Source: Catenuloplanes indicus (GTDB lineage: Bacteria; Actinomycetota; Actinomycetes; Mycobacteriales; Micromonosporaceae). Taken from it: a DNA stretch of 64,000 nt. Positions 40,817-49,803 of this stretch are shown piece by piece. The stretch is taken from assembly GCF_030813715.1 (NCBI RefSeq), contig NZ_JAUSUZ010000001.1, forward strand, positions 248,001-312,000, in the 5' to 3' direction. The translations under genes were made by a program, and so were the position numbers. The notes below the pieces were generated by a model, which saw only the letters and a list, made by a program, of their open reading frames with translations, did not search any database and was not told the origin of the DNA. Within the stretch, counting starts at the first letter, position 1. Each line of letters opens with the position of its first letter.

Positions 40817-41737
40817 ATGTCTGTTTCGCGGGTGGTGCGGGTCGGGACGCGGAACTCGCCGATGGCGCTGGCGCAGGTGGAGCGGGTCAAGGCGCGGCTG
40901 GCCGAGGCCCATCCGGACGTCACGGTCGAGGTCGTGTCCATGACCACCAGCGGTGACCGGTGGCAGGGCAGCCTGGCCGCGCTCGGCGGCAAGGGCGCGT
41001 TCACCAAGGAGGTCGACGCCGCGCTGCTGGACGGGCGGGTCGATCTCGCGGTCCACTGTGTGAAGGACGTGCCCGGTGACCGGCCGGCGCCGGCCGGGAC
41101 GGTGATGGCCGCGTTCATGGCCCGCGACGACGTGCGCGACTGCCTGGTCCACCCGGGTGGCCTGTCGATCGGCGAGCTGCCGGCCGGGACCCGGGTCGGC
41201 ACGTCCGCGGTGCGGCGGGTGGCGCAGATGGCGCTGCACTGGCCGCATCTGACGCCGGTCCCGATCCGTGGCAACGCGAACTCGCGGCTGGCCAAGTTGG
41301 ACGCCGGTGAGTACGACGCACTGCTGCTGGCCGTGTCCGGCCTGGAGCGCATCGGCCTGCCGGAGCGAATCACGCACCCGATCGGCACGGACACGATCGT
41401 GCCCGCGGTCGGCGCCGGCACGCTGGTCATCCAGGTTCGGCAGGACGACACCGCGCTGCGCGACCTGGTCGCCTGCCTGGACGATCCGCGCGCGGTCCGG
41501 GAGACCACGGCCGAGCGCACGATGCTGCACATCCTGCAGGGCAACTGTCACAGCCCGATCGGCGCGCTGGCCCGCACCGAGCCGGACGGCCGGCTGAGCC
41601 TGCGCGCCCGCGTGATCAGCCTGGACGGCAAGACCGTCCTCGACGTGCAGGAGTGGGCCACCGACCCGATCACGCTCGGCACCTCCGTCGCCGCCGCGCT
41701 GCTGCGTCAGGGCGCCCGGGACGTGCTGGGTCTGTAG
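40817..41737 (+). CDS. hemC: Hydroxymethylbilane synthase (porphobilinogen deaminase)
   Basis: 306 residues. [92 protein letters not shown] and the dipyrromethane cofactor cysteine in [12 protein letters not shown] are all present. It polymerises four porphobilinogens into hydroxymethylbilane for haem and cobalamin synthesis. No other hem gene is next to it, so it is likely an isolated or second copy. Confidence 0.95.
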   Translation: MSVSRVVRVGTRNSPMALAQVERVKARLAEAHPDVTVEVVSMTTSGDRWQGSLAALGGKGAFTKEVDAALLDGRVDLAVHCVKDVPGDRPAPAGTVMAAFMARDDVRDCLVHPGGLSIGELPAGTRVGTSAVRRVAQMALHWPHLTPVPIRGNANSRLAKLDAGEYDALLLAVSGLERIGLPERITHPIGTDTIVPAVGAGTLVIQVRQDDTALRDLVACLDDPRAVRETTAERTMLHILQGNCHSPIGALARTEPDGRLSLRARVISLDGKTVLDVQEWATDPITLGTSVAAALLRQGARDVLGL

Positions 41738-41852
41738 CCCGCGGCTGTTCCCGCAACAGGTGTCATGAGGTCCGCGCTGCTTCTCCGTAACGTCGCTGCC
41801 GGTCAACGGCATCGACGTCGGCGACATCGTCGCCGGAACGTGAGGAGAGCGC

Positions 41853-41948
41853 ATGCGTGTGTCACGACGGCTCGGGACCCTGGCCGCTTCGGCGGCGGTC
41901 GCGGCCACGCTCATCGTCGATCGCGTGCACCGGGTGGTACTGATCTGA
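41853..41948 (+). CDS. Possible 31-residue ORF
   Basis: GAGGAGAGCGC precedes the ATG; the product MRVSRRLGTLAASAAVAATL plus 11 residues has an Arg-rich start and a hydrophobic core, like a signal peptide or a small membrane peptide. A terminator-like hairpin follows within 5 bp. May be a remnant of a secreted protein gene. Confidence 0.35.
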   Translation: MRVSRRLGTLAASAAVAATLIVDRVHRVVLI

Positions 41949-41952
41949 ACCG

Positions 41953-41991
41953 GGCCGGCCGGCGTCCCCGTGTGACGGGCGCCAGCCGGCC
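41953..41991 (+). terminator. Hairpin terminator
   Basis: Imperfect 17-18-bp stem (GGCCGGC...GGCG on the left, GCC.GCCGGCC on the right, one mismatch and one bulge) with a small GTG loop, after hemC and the small ORF. Confidence 0.65.
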
Positions 41992-42093
41992 GTGTCGTGT
42001 CCGGAAACCGTTGTGCCGTAGGGCAATGGTGAAAGTGTCGGTGGGGCCTGGTAAGAATGCGGCCATTGGACGTGTGTACGGAAGAGGAGTCTG

Positions 42094-42816
42094 ATGGCTG
42101 CCGCAGGAGCCGCGATACGCGGACTGACGCCGGATGAGTTGCACCAGATCAAGCAGACCCTGGCGGGCGGCCGGAAGCCGAAGGTGATGTTCACCGAGTC
42201 CGCCGGCCAGATCGCGGGTCAGATCGGGCAGGTGATCGAGCTGCAGGACCCGGAGACGTCGGAGGAGTTCGTCGTGGTCCGGTTCGGCCGTGACGAGCTG
42301 CCGTTCTCCCCCGCCGATCTGACCATCCCGCCGAAGGGCGCGACCGGTCGCAGGACCACCGAGCCGGAGCCGGAGCCGGAGGCGGCACCGCCGGCGCCGG
42401 AGCCGGAGTTCATGGTGGTCCGGGAGCGGCCGGTGCCGGAGAAGAAGACCCCGACGACGATCGAGGAGCAGAGCACAGTGACGGAGACGCCGGAGGCGCC
42501 GAAACCGCCGGTGAAGAAGGCGGCGGCGAAGGCGGTCAAGCCGAAGGGCCCGGCCGGCCTGACCGTGACGCTGGCCTACGACAACGGCGAGTGGACGGTC
42601 GCGGCGCAGCAGGGCACCAAGGCCCTGGCGAAGCCGTACGTGGTGAAGCCCGCCGAGGCGCTGAAGATCGTGGCACTGGTGGACGTGCCCGGTGTGCACG
42701 AGGCGGTCGAGGCGATTCTGTCGTCGGAGCGCGCCGAGGCTGAGCAGCAGGCGGAGAAGTTGCGCGCCGAGCTGGCCGAGGTCGAGGCACGCCTGGCCGA
42801 GTTACGGGACGTGTAA
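42094..42816 (+). CDS. Conserved actinobacterial protein with Pro/Glu linker and coiled-coil end
   Basis: 240 residues, GGAAGAGGAG before the ATG. A conserved N-terminal domain (IRGLTPDELHQIKQTLAGGR, VMFTESAGQIAGQIGQVIEL) is followed by an E/P-rich linker (85-110), a Lys/Ala stretch (PKPPVKKAAAKAVKPKG) and a C-terminal helix EQQAEKLRAELAEVEARLAE that should form a coiled coil. Homologues seem common in actinomycetes, but I know no function. Confidence 0.7.
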   Translation: MAAAGAAIRGLTPDELHQIKQTLAGGRKPKVMFTESAGQIAGQIGQVIELQDPETSEEFVVVRFGRDELPFSPADLTIPPKGATGRRTTEPEPEPEAAPPAPEPEFMVVRERPVPEKKTPTTIEEQSTVTETPEAPKPPVKKAAAKAVKPKGPAGLTVTLAYDNGEWTVAAQQGTKALAKPYVVKPAEALKIVALVDVPGVHEAVEAILSSERAEAEQQAEKLRAELAEVEARLAELRDV

Positions 42817-42827
42817 CGGGCGCACGG

Positions 42828-42857
42828 CCGGTCACCGCATCTCGATGCGGTGACCGG
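42828..42857. terminator. Bidirectional terminator
   Basis: 13-bp perfect stem (CCGGTCACCGCAT with ATGCGGTGACCGG) and CTCG loop, immediately after the preceding gene and overlapping the last codons of the convergent SDR gene. Confidence 0.8.
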
Positions 42858-43638
42858 TGATCCGGCGGGCGGTGTCCGAGGTCAGCCACGCGATGACCTC
42901 GGCGACCTCGGCCGGCCGGGCCAGGCCGAGCCAGTGCGGGTCGGCGTCGACGGCCTCGGCGACGGCCGGGGTGATCCAGCCGGTGTCGGTGACCGGTGGG
43001 TGCACCATGTTCGCGGTGATGCCGAGCTGCGCGAGTTCGGTCGCGGCCGTCATCGTGTAGTTCTCGTGCGCCGCCTTCGCCGCGCCGTAGGACGCCTCGC
43101 CCGGGAACCCCTTCGGCGAGCCGGAGGTCAGGCCCACGATCCGTCCCCAGCGGGCGCCGCGCGCGACGTGCCGGCGGGCGAACTCGGCGATCAGCAGCGC
43201 CGGTGCGCGGGTGTCCACGGCGAACTGGTGGTCGAACCCGGCCGCGGTCACCGGTGTCAGTGGCCGGCCGAACGTGTCGGTGCCGTCGGCGGAGAACGTG
43301 TCCGCGAGCCAGCCGCTGGCGTTGTTGACGAGGATGTCGACCGGCCCGAACGCGTCCTCGGCCGCGTCGAACAGCCGTCCGGCCACGTCCGCGTCGGTCA
43401 GGTCCGCCTCCACCGCGGCCGCGGTCCCACCGGCCGCGCGGATCCGGTTCAGCACCGGTTCGCAGGTCAGGGCGCGGTCCGCGGCGTAGGCCGGTGGCAT
43501 GGTCGGGTCCGGGCGGTGCGCGGACGGCGGCATCGGCAGCGCGGTGAGCAGCACCGCGTCGCCGCGGGCCGCGAGCGCTTCCGCGACGGCCGCGCCGATG
43601 CCCTGGTTGGCGCCGGTGACGAGGGCGACGTGGGTCAT
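42832..43638 (-). CDS. Short-chain dehydrogenase/reductase
   Basis: 268 residues. TGANQGIGAAVAEALA, VDILVNNASGWLADT, IVGLTSGSPKGFPGE with S, and Y-x-x-x-K in ASYGAAKAAHENY. It resembles FabG-like SDRs with an insert after the first strand (LPMPPSAHRPDPTMPPAYAA). Starts inside the ABC-F stop (ATGA), so co-translated with it. Confidence 0.88.
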   Translation of the reverse strand: MTHVALVTGANQGIGAAVAEALAARGDAVLLTALPMPPSAHRPDPTMPPAYAADRALTCEPVLNRIRAAGGTAAAVEADLTDADVAGRLFDAAEDAFGPVDILVNNASGWLADTFSADGTDTFGRPLTPVTAAGFDHQFAVDTRAPALLIAEFARRHVARGARWGRIVGLTSGSPKGFPGEASYGAAKAAHENYTMTAATELAQLGITANMVHPPVTDTGWITPAVAEAVDADPHWLGLARPAEVAEVIAWLTSDTARRITGHRIEMR

Positions 43639-45218
43639 AGTGCAACCTCCCGGTCCAGCCCGATCGCGCGGGCGAAATATGCGTCGTGGGTAACGACGAT
43701 CAGCGTGCCGTGGTATGCGCGGAGCGCCTCCTCGACCACGTCGAGCGCGTCGAAGTCCAGGTAGTTCGTCGGCTCGTCCAGCAGCAGCACCCGCGCGGTC
43801 GAGTTGACCATGATGGCCAGCAGCAGCCGGCGCAGCTCCCCGGCGGACAGCGTGGCCAGCGGCGCGTCCCACGTCTCCGGGCCGAACAGGTGCGCGTCCA
43901 GCAGCGCCTCCGCGTCGTCGGCGTAGACCGGCACGTGCGCCCGGAAGTGCTCCAGCACGGTCGTCCTCGTGCGCAGCGTGTCGTGCGTCTGCGGCAGCAG
44001 CGACGCCGGCCCGCCGGTGACCTCGCCCGCGTCCGGTGCCAGCTGCCCGGCCAGCACCCGCAGCAGCGTGGTCTTCCCGGACCCGTTCGGCCCGGTGATG
44101 CGCACCCGGTCGCCACCCGCAACCTCCAGGTCTAGATCGCGCAGCAGGGTACGTACGGAGATCCCGTGCGCGGACAGGCCGACGGCCTCGGTGTCCGGGA
44201 ACGCGAGGGTCAGCGGCGGGCGGGTCTGCGGCTGCGCGATCCACCGTGCCGATTCCATCTGCCGGCGCAGCCGCCGCTCGCGGGCCTTGGCCTTCTTCGC
44301 GACCTTCTTCGCGTACCGTCGAAGCTGATCTGTCCCCAGGCCCTTGCGCATGGTGGTCTCGACGCCGAGCGCGTGCTGCCGGGTGCGCGCGATGTCGTCC
44401 TCCCAGCGGCGCAGGTCCTTCTGCTGTGCCTCGTAGTCCAGCAGCAGCGCCTGCCAGCGGCGTGTCTTCTCCGCCCGGTACGCGGTGTAGCCCCCCTCGT
44501 ACCGTTGCGGCGCGGTGTGGATGCCGTCGAGCTCGACGACGCGGGTCACGGTACGGTCCAGGAACGCCCGGTCGTGGCTGACGACGAGCAGCCCGCCGGG
44601 GAACGCGGCCAGCCACCGGCCCAGCCAGTCGATACCGTCCGCGTCCAGGTGGTTGGTCGGCTCGTCCAGGATCAGGATCTGCTCACCGGTCTCCGGCGTG
44701 GCCAGCAGCACCCGGGCCAGCGTCAGCCGGGCCTGCTCACCGCCGGAGATCCGCCACAGCGGCGTGTCGTCGGCCAGGTGCGCGACGTCGAGGCGCTGCC
44801 GGACCTCGGCGAGCCGGTTGCCGGCCTCCCAGCCGCGCAGATCGGTCCACCGCTCCTGGACCCGGCCGTACTCGTCGAGCACCTGCGGTCCCGGCGCCGT
44901 GGCCAGCGCGTGCTCCAGCGTGCGCATACGGGCCGCGACGCGGTGCACCTCACCGAGCCCGCCCGCGAGGTAGTCACCGACGGTCTGCTCCGGGTCCGGG
45001 ATCTGCTGCGCGAAGTACCCGATCGTGGTGCCGGGCGACAGCGTGACGTGCCCGGTGTCCGGCGTCAGCCGGCCGGTCAGCACCCGCAGCAGCGTGGACT
45101 TGCCGGCACCGTTCGGCCCGACCAGGCCGACCCGGTCACCGGGGCCGAGCGTGAGGTCGACGTCCGTGAACAGCGGCTCGGCGGCGAACGAGACGGACAG
45201 CGAGACGGCTTTCAACAT
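43635..45218 (-). CDS. ABC-F family ATPase (ribosome-associated type)
   Basis: 527 residues, no transmembrane segment. Two ATPase domains: GPNGAGKSTLLRVL / SGGEQARLTLARVLL / ILILDEPTNHLD and GPNGSGKTTLLRVL / LSAGELRRLLLAIMV / VLLLDEPTNYLD, joined by a basic helical linker (about 240-330, KKVAKKAKARERRLRRQMES). Such proteins act on the ribosome, either in translation or in protection from macrolides/lincosamides/streptogramins. A leader ORF with a strong ribosome site precedes it, as in attenuated antibiotic-resistance genes. Confidence 0.9.
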   Translation of the reverse strand: MLKAVSLSVSFAAEPLFTDVDLTLGPGDRVGLVGPNGAGKSTLLRVLTGRLTPDTGHVTLSPGTTIGYFAQQIPDPEQTVGDYLAGGLGEVHRVAARMRTLEHALATAPGPQVLDEYGRVQERWTDLRGWEAGNRLAEVRQRLDVAHLADDTPLWRISGGEQARLTLARVLLATPETGEQILILDEPTNHLDADGIDWLGRWLAAFPGGLLVVSHDRAFLDRTVTRVVELDGIHTAPQRYEGGYTAYRAEKTRRWQALLLDYEAQQKDLRRWEDDIARTRQHALGVETTMRKGLGTDQLRRYAKKVAKKAKARERRLRRQMESARWIAQPQTRPPLTLAFPDTEAVGLSAHGISVRTLLRDLDLEVAGGDRVRITGPNGSGKTTLLRVLAGQLAPDAGEVTGGPASLLPQTHDTLRTRTTVLEHFRAHVPVYADDAEALLDAHLFGPETWDAPLATLSAGELRRLLLAIMVNSTARVLLLDEPTNYLDFDALDVVEEALRAYHGTLIVVTHDAYFARAIGLDREVAL

Positions 45219-45318
45219 GAGACACCCCAGCGGTACGCGTGGCGATCACGCCGCGGCAGCCCTTGCGCTGCTGGCGGCACGGCACGAACCCGTCGGGAAT
45301 CACATGTTCCGCGCTCAC
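45219..45318 (-). promoter_or_regulatory. Possible attenuator leader of the ABC-F gene
   Basis: GGAGGAGG directly before a GTG at 45318 opens a frame (HVIPDGFVPCRQQRKGCRGV...) that crosses the ABC-F start in another frame and ends at 45136. The leader contains Arg/Gln runs and GC-rich complementary segments. A leader peptide controlling the ABC-F gene is plausible but not shown. Confidence 0.35.
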
Positions 45319-45408
45319 CCTCCTCCGGTCGGTTCGTCACCCACCCTGCCCGGGCGCCGGGCCCGGCGCAACCGGTTTTCGTCAGGGGTGGTTGCTAGCG
45401 TGACCGGC

Positions 45409-45786
45409 ATGTTCGATCACGTGGGGATCCAGGTCGCGGACGTCGAGAAGTCGCTGGCGTTCTATCTCGGGGTGTTCGCCCCGATCGGCATGCGGGAGGA
45501 GAAACGGTTCCCGGTGCCACCGTCGATCGTGGCCGGTCTCGGCCTCGGCGGCGAGCCCGGATTCTGGCTCAGCCCGTCCGGCGGCCCGGAGACCCGCGAG
45601 CTGCACATCGCGTTCCCGGCCCCGGACCGCGCCGCCGTCGACGCGGTCCACAACGCGGCAGTCGCCGCCGGCGCCCAAGTGCTGCACCCACCGCGGATCT
45701 GGCCGGAGTACCACCCCGGCTACTACGCCGTCTTCCTCCGCGACCCGGACGGCCACAACGTCGAGGCGGTCCACCACACCTCCTAG
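45409..45786 (+). CDS. VOC/glyoxalase-fold protein
   Basis: 125 residues from the ATG at 45409. MFDHVGIQVADVEKSLAFYL supplies the first metal His, ELHIAFPAPDRAAVDAVHNA the second half, and YYAVFLRDPDGHNVEAVHH the typical C-terminal Glu. A dioxygenase/glyoxalase-type metalloenzyme; substrate unknown. Ends 4 bp inside the convergent gene's stop. Confidence 0.88.
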   Translation: MFDHVGIQVADVEKSLAFYLGVFAPIGMREEKRFPVPPSIVAGLGLGGEPGFWLSPSGGPETRELHIAFPAPDRAAVDAVHNAAVAAGAQVLHPPRIWPEYHPGYYAVFLRDPDGHNVEAVHHTS

Positions 45787-47477
45787 AGGACGATCCACTC
45801 CAGGCGGTCACCCGTGAGGACCGGGCGGTAGCGGCCGGCGAACGGCTGGCCCGTCTCCAATGAGGTGGCGACCTGTTCCAACAGCTCGGCCACGGAGGCC
45901 GGCCAGCCGCTGAAGAGCACTCCGTCCTCGTTGTAGAACTCGGCGACACGGCCGGTTACGGCCGGTTTGCGCTGGTCGGCGAGGAGATAGCCGCCGTCGC
46001 CGGCGCTGGCGAACGGGATGTACTCGTTGTCCCACCACGAGGTGTCGCCCGGCGTGTGGTGCCGGGCGACGATGTCGCACAGCGACTGCCACGCGTCGAC
46101 CGTCTCGGCCACGGCCATCGGCGGGTGCATGAACGGCAGCGGGAAACCGGCCACGCCGTCGGCGGTGCCGTTGTGCCGCAGCAACGACGCGACCAGATCC
46201 GGCGGGAACGGCACCGACATCCGCCGCTGCGCCGCGTCGATCTCGGCGACGCCGGCGCCCGGTCGCAGCGACGCGTGGCTCTCCGGCGCCTTCGCGGCCA
46301 GCCACGTCTCGATCCGCTCCCAGGCGGCGTCGACCCGGTCGGTCACCCGCGGGCTCGGCCGGGTCGGCGGGCCCTGCAGCTGGTCCACCGGGCAGACCTG
46401 CGTCACCGGCACACCGGTCAGCGACGGCGCCGGCACCGGCGGGGTGTCCCGCCACCGCGGCGTGGCGGGGGCCGCGGCGGACATCCCGGCGGTCACCTCC
46501 GGCCGCGCCGGCCGGTCGCAGAACGCCAGCCCGACCGCGGCCACCGACATCGTCACGAACAACGCGACCAGCGCCAGCGCCACCCGGACCCCGCTGGTCA
46601 CCGGCACCGGTGAGGCCGCCGGTGCCGGTGAGGCCGCCGGTGCCGGTGCCGCGGGCCGGCCGCCGGAGGCGTGCAGGATCGGGTCGAGGAAACCGCGCGC
46701 GGTCTGCGGTTCCGGCACACCGGCCCCGGCCGGAATCCGCCCGGCCGGTGCCACCGGCAGCCGATCCGCCAGCTCCTTCGCCGCCGGCGACCGGCCGGAG
46801 GCCGCAGCGGGCGGTGTTACGGGGTGACTGTCGCCCGGCGCCGCGTCGGTCCGGGCACCGAGATCCGCGTCCCCGGGGGTGACCGGCGGGCCGGCCGTGC
46901 CCGCCGTGGATTCCTCGGCCGCCGGGGAGCCGCCGGGCACGGCGCGCACGCCGCCCGCCGGATCCGGACGCTCGCCGGCCGCCGCGCCCGGACGCGACCC
47001 GGCCCGCGCGTCACCCGGCGGTGGACCGCCGACCGTGACGACCGCGCCCGCCAGGCCACGGCCGGTCAGCGCGCTCAGCGCCAGCGTGGTGTGGTTGGCC
47101 GCGTCCGGCCCGTCGCCGGTGACCAGCACGACCGGCGCACCCAGCCGCGCCGCCAGGTCCGTCATGGTCCAGCCGGCCCGGCCGACCGGCACGAGCAGGC
47201 CCGGCACCCCCGCGACCAGCACCAGCCCGTGCGTCCGCGCCAGCGCCGCGACCAGGTCGCGCACGTCGGTCAGCGCGAGCGGATCCGCGTCCGTGTCGCG
47301 CAGTTCGGCCCACGCGGCCACGCTCCCGCGCACCCGGTCGCCGGAGCCGCCGATCGCGACGGCCGCGACCCGCACCGACGCGGCGGCCGCCAGCGCCGCG
47401 ACCGCGGCCGCCCAGTCCACCTCCGCGGACGTGGGCACCACGACCCACGCCCCGCCGTCCGGCCATTGCTCGCCCAC
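45783..47477 (-). CDS. Degenerate BioD-like domain / transmembrane / SMI1-KNR4 fusion
   Basis: 564 residues. N-terminal about 150 residues resemble dethiobiotin synthetase (GLVLVAGVPGLLVPVGRAGW, TMTDLAARLGAPVVLVTGDG, NHTTLALSALTGRGLAGAVV), but the P-loop position reads VVPTSAEVDWAAA, lacking the Gly-Lys-Thr, so no ATP hydrolysis is expected. A Pro/Ala/Gly-rich region (about 155-285) and one transmembrane helix (VRVALALVALFVTMSVAAVGL) follow. The C-terminal SMI1/KNR4 fold contains MSVPFPPDLVASLLRHNG, WWDNEYIPFASAGDGGYLLA and FSGWPASVAELLE. Confidence 0.75.
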   Translation of the reverse strand: MGEQWPDGGAWVVVPTSAEVDWAAAVAALAAAASVRVAAVAIGGSGDRVRGSVAAWAELRDTDADPLALTDVRDLVAALARTHGLVLVAGVPGLLVPVGRAGWTMTDLAARLGAPVVLVTGDGPDAANHTTLALSALTGRGLAGAVVTVGGPPPGDARAGSRPGAAAGERPDPAGGVRAVPGGSPAAEESTAGTAGPPVTPGDADLGARTDAAPGDSHPVTPPAAASGRSPAAKELADRLPVAPAGRIPAGAGVPEPQTARGFLDPILHASGGRPAAPAPAASPAPAASPVPVTSGVRVALALVALFVTMSVAAVGLAFCDRPARPEVTAGMSAAAPATPRWRDTPPVPAPSLTGVPVTQVCPVDQLQGPPTRPSPRVTDRVDAAWERIETWLAAKAPESHASLRPGAGVAEIDAAQRRMSVPFPPDLVASLLRHNGTADGVAGFPLPFMHPPMAVAETVDAWQSLCDIVARHHTPGDTSWWDNEYIPFASAGDGGYLLADQRKPAVTGRVAEFYNEDGVLFSGWPASVAELLEQVATSLETGQPFAGRYRPVLTGDRLEWIVL

Positions 47478-47532
47478 CCGACGCCCCCGTCAGCGTGCCC
47501 CGTCACGAAACACGTCGATGGTAGTCGACCAC

Positions 47533-48105
47533 TTAGGACGGCAGCCCCGGGTGCCGCAGGATCCAGGCGTCCACGCCGTTCGCGACCAGCTGGGTCTCGA
47601 CCGCCCAGCCGCTGCGCCGGTACATGGCCACGTTCGCGGCGGTCGCGGTCTCCAGGTAGGCGGGCACACCGTCCGCGGCCGCGCGCCGCAGGCCGGCCTC
47701 CATCACGGTCCGCCCGAGCCGCCGCCCCGCGTGCGCCGGGTCGCAGGCGAGCACGCCCAGGTACCAGTGCGGTCCGGCCGGCAGGTGCGGGTGGATCACC
47801 GCGTCGTACGCGTCGACCCGGGCCGCCGCCTCCGCGGGCAGGTACGACGCGGCGGGCGGCCACGCCGCGCCGGGACCGGGCGGGTCCCACATCGCGATCG
47901 CGGCCCCTCCGTCGGCCAGCCACACCGTCCCGGACGCCACCCGCCGGTCGAACAGATGCCCGGCGAAGACCGGTGCCAGCGCCGCGTACGACTCACCCGG
48001 AAAAAGGTGCCGCAACACCGGATCGGCCGCGAACGCCGCCACGAACGTGCCCACGACCCGCTCCCGGTCGCGCGGCACGGCCTGACTGATCACCGCTGTA
48101 GTCAC
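47533..48105 (-). CDS. GNAT acetyltransferase
   Basis: 190 residues from GTG at 48105. FAADPVLRHLFPGESYAALA, HWYLGVLACDPAHAGRRLGR (acetyl-CoA loop), ATAANVAMYRRSGWAVETQL. Similar to the FR47-like GNATs that acetylate small molecules. Start only 23 bp from that of the divergent pentapeptide gene. Confidence 0.85.
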   Translation of the reverse strand: MTTAVISQAVPRDRERVVGTFVAAFAADPVLRHLFPGESYAALAPVFAGHLFDRRVASGTVWLADGGAAIAMWDPPGPGAAWPPAASYLPAEAAARVDAYDAVIHPHLPAGPHWYLGVLACDPAHAGRRLGRTVMEAGLRRAAADGVPAYLETATAANVAMYRRSGWAVETQLVANGVDAWILRHPGLPS

Positions 48106-48128
48106 CGCACGACGATACGCTGCCGGGC

Positions 48129-48737
48129 ATGGCGACCGACCCGGCACGGCTCCCCCGCACCGAGACCGCGATCCACGATGCCGACTGGGCGCTGGATGAC
48201 CTGTCGGGGCAGGTGCATGAGCGGGTGGCGTTCAGCGGGGTGGATCTGACGGAGGCGACGAGCACCGGGGCGAGTTTCACGGAGTGCGTGTTCACGCGGT
48301 GCCGGTTCAACGCGGGTGCGCACGTCCGTACCGCGCTGGTGAACTGTGTGTTCGTGGGGTGTTCGTTCTTCGAGGTACGGCTGGATGACTGCAAGCTGGT
48401 CGGGAGCGTATTCGAGGACTGCACGTTCGGGTTGTTCGCGGTGACCGGCGGCGACTGGTCGTTCGTGTCGCTGGCCCGGGCGCAGCTGCAGAAGGCCACG
48501 ATCACGGGGGTACGGATGCGCGAGGCCGACCTGTCCGGTGCGAAGGCGGCGCGGGCCACGTTCCGTGACGTCGACCTGTCCGGTGCGTCGTTCCGGGGCG
48601 CCGACCTCAGCGGGGCCGATCTGCGCGGCAGCGACCTGACCGGCCTGGACCCGGTGACCGCCACGCTGAAGGGCGCCGTGATCGACACCGCCGGGGCGGT
48701 GCAGATCGCCGGCGCCCTCGGGCTCGACGTGCGCTGA
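48129..48737 (+). CDS. Pentapeptide-repeat protein (MfpA/Qnr-like fold)
   Basis: 202 residues. Repeats of the A(D/N)LxF type from about residue 35: FSGVDLTEATSTGASFTECV, FVGCSFFEVRLDDCKLVGSV, ADLSGAKAARATFRDVDLSG, ASFRGADLSGADLRGSDLTG. They form a right-handed quadrilateral beta-helix. Size is near MfpA (183) and Qnr (about 218), which mimic DNA and protect gyrase from fluoroquinolones, so gyrase protection is possible but not provable here. Confidence 0.85.
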   Translation: MATDPARLPRTETAIHDADWALDDLSGQVHERVAFSGVDLTEATSTGASFTECVFTRCRFNAGAHVRTALVNCVFVGCSFFEVRLDDCKLVGSVFEDCTFGLFAVTGGDWSFVSLARAQLQKATITGVRMREADLSGAKAARATFRDVDLSGASFRGADLSGADLRGSDLTGLDPVTATLKGAVIDTAGAVQIAGALGLDVR

Positions 48738-48739
48738 CG

Positions 48740-49783
48740 CTACGCGCCGCCGATGGCGGTGCCGGCCGGGGAGGAGACCGCACCGTCGTCGGGGATGTGG
48801 TGCACGCCGATCCGCTTGCGGAACACCCAGTACGTCCAGCCCTGGTAGAGCAGAACGACCGGGGTGACCAGCACCGCCACCCACGTCATGATCTTCAGCG
48901 TGTACGGCGTGGAGGACGCGTTCGCGATGGTCAGCGTGTTCGCCGGGTCGGTCGAGGACGGCATCACGTTCGGGAACAGCACGGTGAACAGCGTGACCAC
49001 GGCCAGCCCGATGGTGATCGCGGTGCCGGTGAACGCCCAGCCCTCCCGGCCGGCCCGGTTCGCCAGCAGCGCGCCGGCCAGAGCGAGCGCCGCGAGCGCA
49101 GCGGTGACGACCGACGCCGCGTTGCCGCCGAACGAGGCCACGGTCCAGGCCAGGAACGCGACCGCGAGCAGCGCGGTGACCAGCCCGGCCCGCCCGGCGA
49201 TCCGGTTGGCACGGACCCGGATGTCGCCCTCGGTCTTCAACGCCAGGAACACCGCGCCGTGCGTGAGGCACAGCGCGACCATGGTCACGCCGCCGAGCAG
49301 CGCGTACGGGTTGAGCAGGTTGAAGAACCCGCCGGTGTAGTCGAAGTCCGCGTCGATCGGCACGCCCCGGACGATGTTCGCGAACGCGACACCCCAGAGC
49401 AGCGCCGGCGCGTACGACCCGAAGATGATCGCGATGTCCCAGTTGCGCTTCCAGGCGGCGTCGGTGCGCTTGCCGCGGTAGTCGAAGCCGACCGCGCGGA
49501 CGATGAGCGCGACCAGGATCAGCAGCAGCGGCAGGTAGAAGCCGGAGAACAGCGTGGCGTACCACTCCGGGAACGCGGCGAACATGGCGCCGCCCGCGGT
49601 GATCAGCCAGACCTCGTTGCCGTCCCAGACCGGGCCGATGGTGTTGATGACGACGCGGCGTTCCCGGTCGTTGCGGCCGAGCACGGGCAGCAGCATGCCG
49701 ACGCCGAAGTCGAAGCCCTCCAGCACGAAGTAGCCGACGAACAGCACGCCGATGAGGATGAACCAGAAGGTTGCGAGATCCAC
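48740..49783 (-). CDS. cydB: Cytochrome bd oxidase subunit II
   Basis: 347 residues from GTG at 49783. FWFILIGVLFVGYFVLEGFD, FDFGVGMLLPVL, INTIGPVWDGNEVWLITAGG and AMFAAFPEWYATLFSGFYLP are CydB hallmarks; about nine membrane helices. Second subunit of the quinol oxidase, 20 bp behind cydA. No cydCD follows on this strand; the next gene is convergent. Confidence 0.96.
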   Translation of the reverse strand: MDLATFWFILIGVLFVGYFVLEGFDFGVGMLLPVLGRNDRERRVVINTIGPVWDGNEVWLITAGGAMFAAFPEWYATLFSGFYLPLLLILVALIVRAVGFDYRGKRTDAAWKRNWDIAIIFGSYAPALLWGVAFANIVRGVPIDADFDYTGGFFNLLNPYALLGGVTMVALCLTHGAVFLALKTEGDIRVRANRIAGRAGLVTALLAVAFLAWTVASFGGNAASVVTAALAALALAGALLANRAGREGWAFTGTAITIGLAVVTLFTVLFPNVMPSSTDPANTLTIANASSTPYTLKIMTWVAVLVTPVVLLYQGWTYWVFRKRIGVHHIPDDGAVSSPAGTAIGGA

Positions 49784-49803
49784 GATCGTGTCTCCTAGCG
49801 CGA

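Noticed and set aside
39865-41914. Extension of the XRE regulator frame upstream through the SDR and hemC region
   Set aside because: The frame stays open only because of GC bias; the HTH starts at the GTG at 39865.
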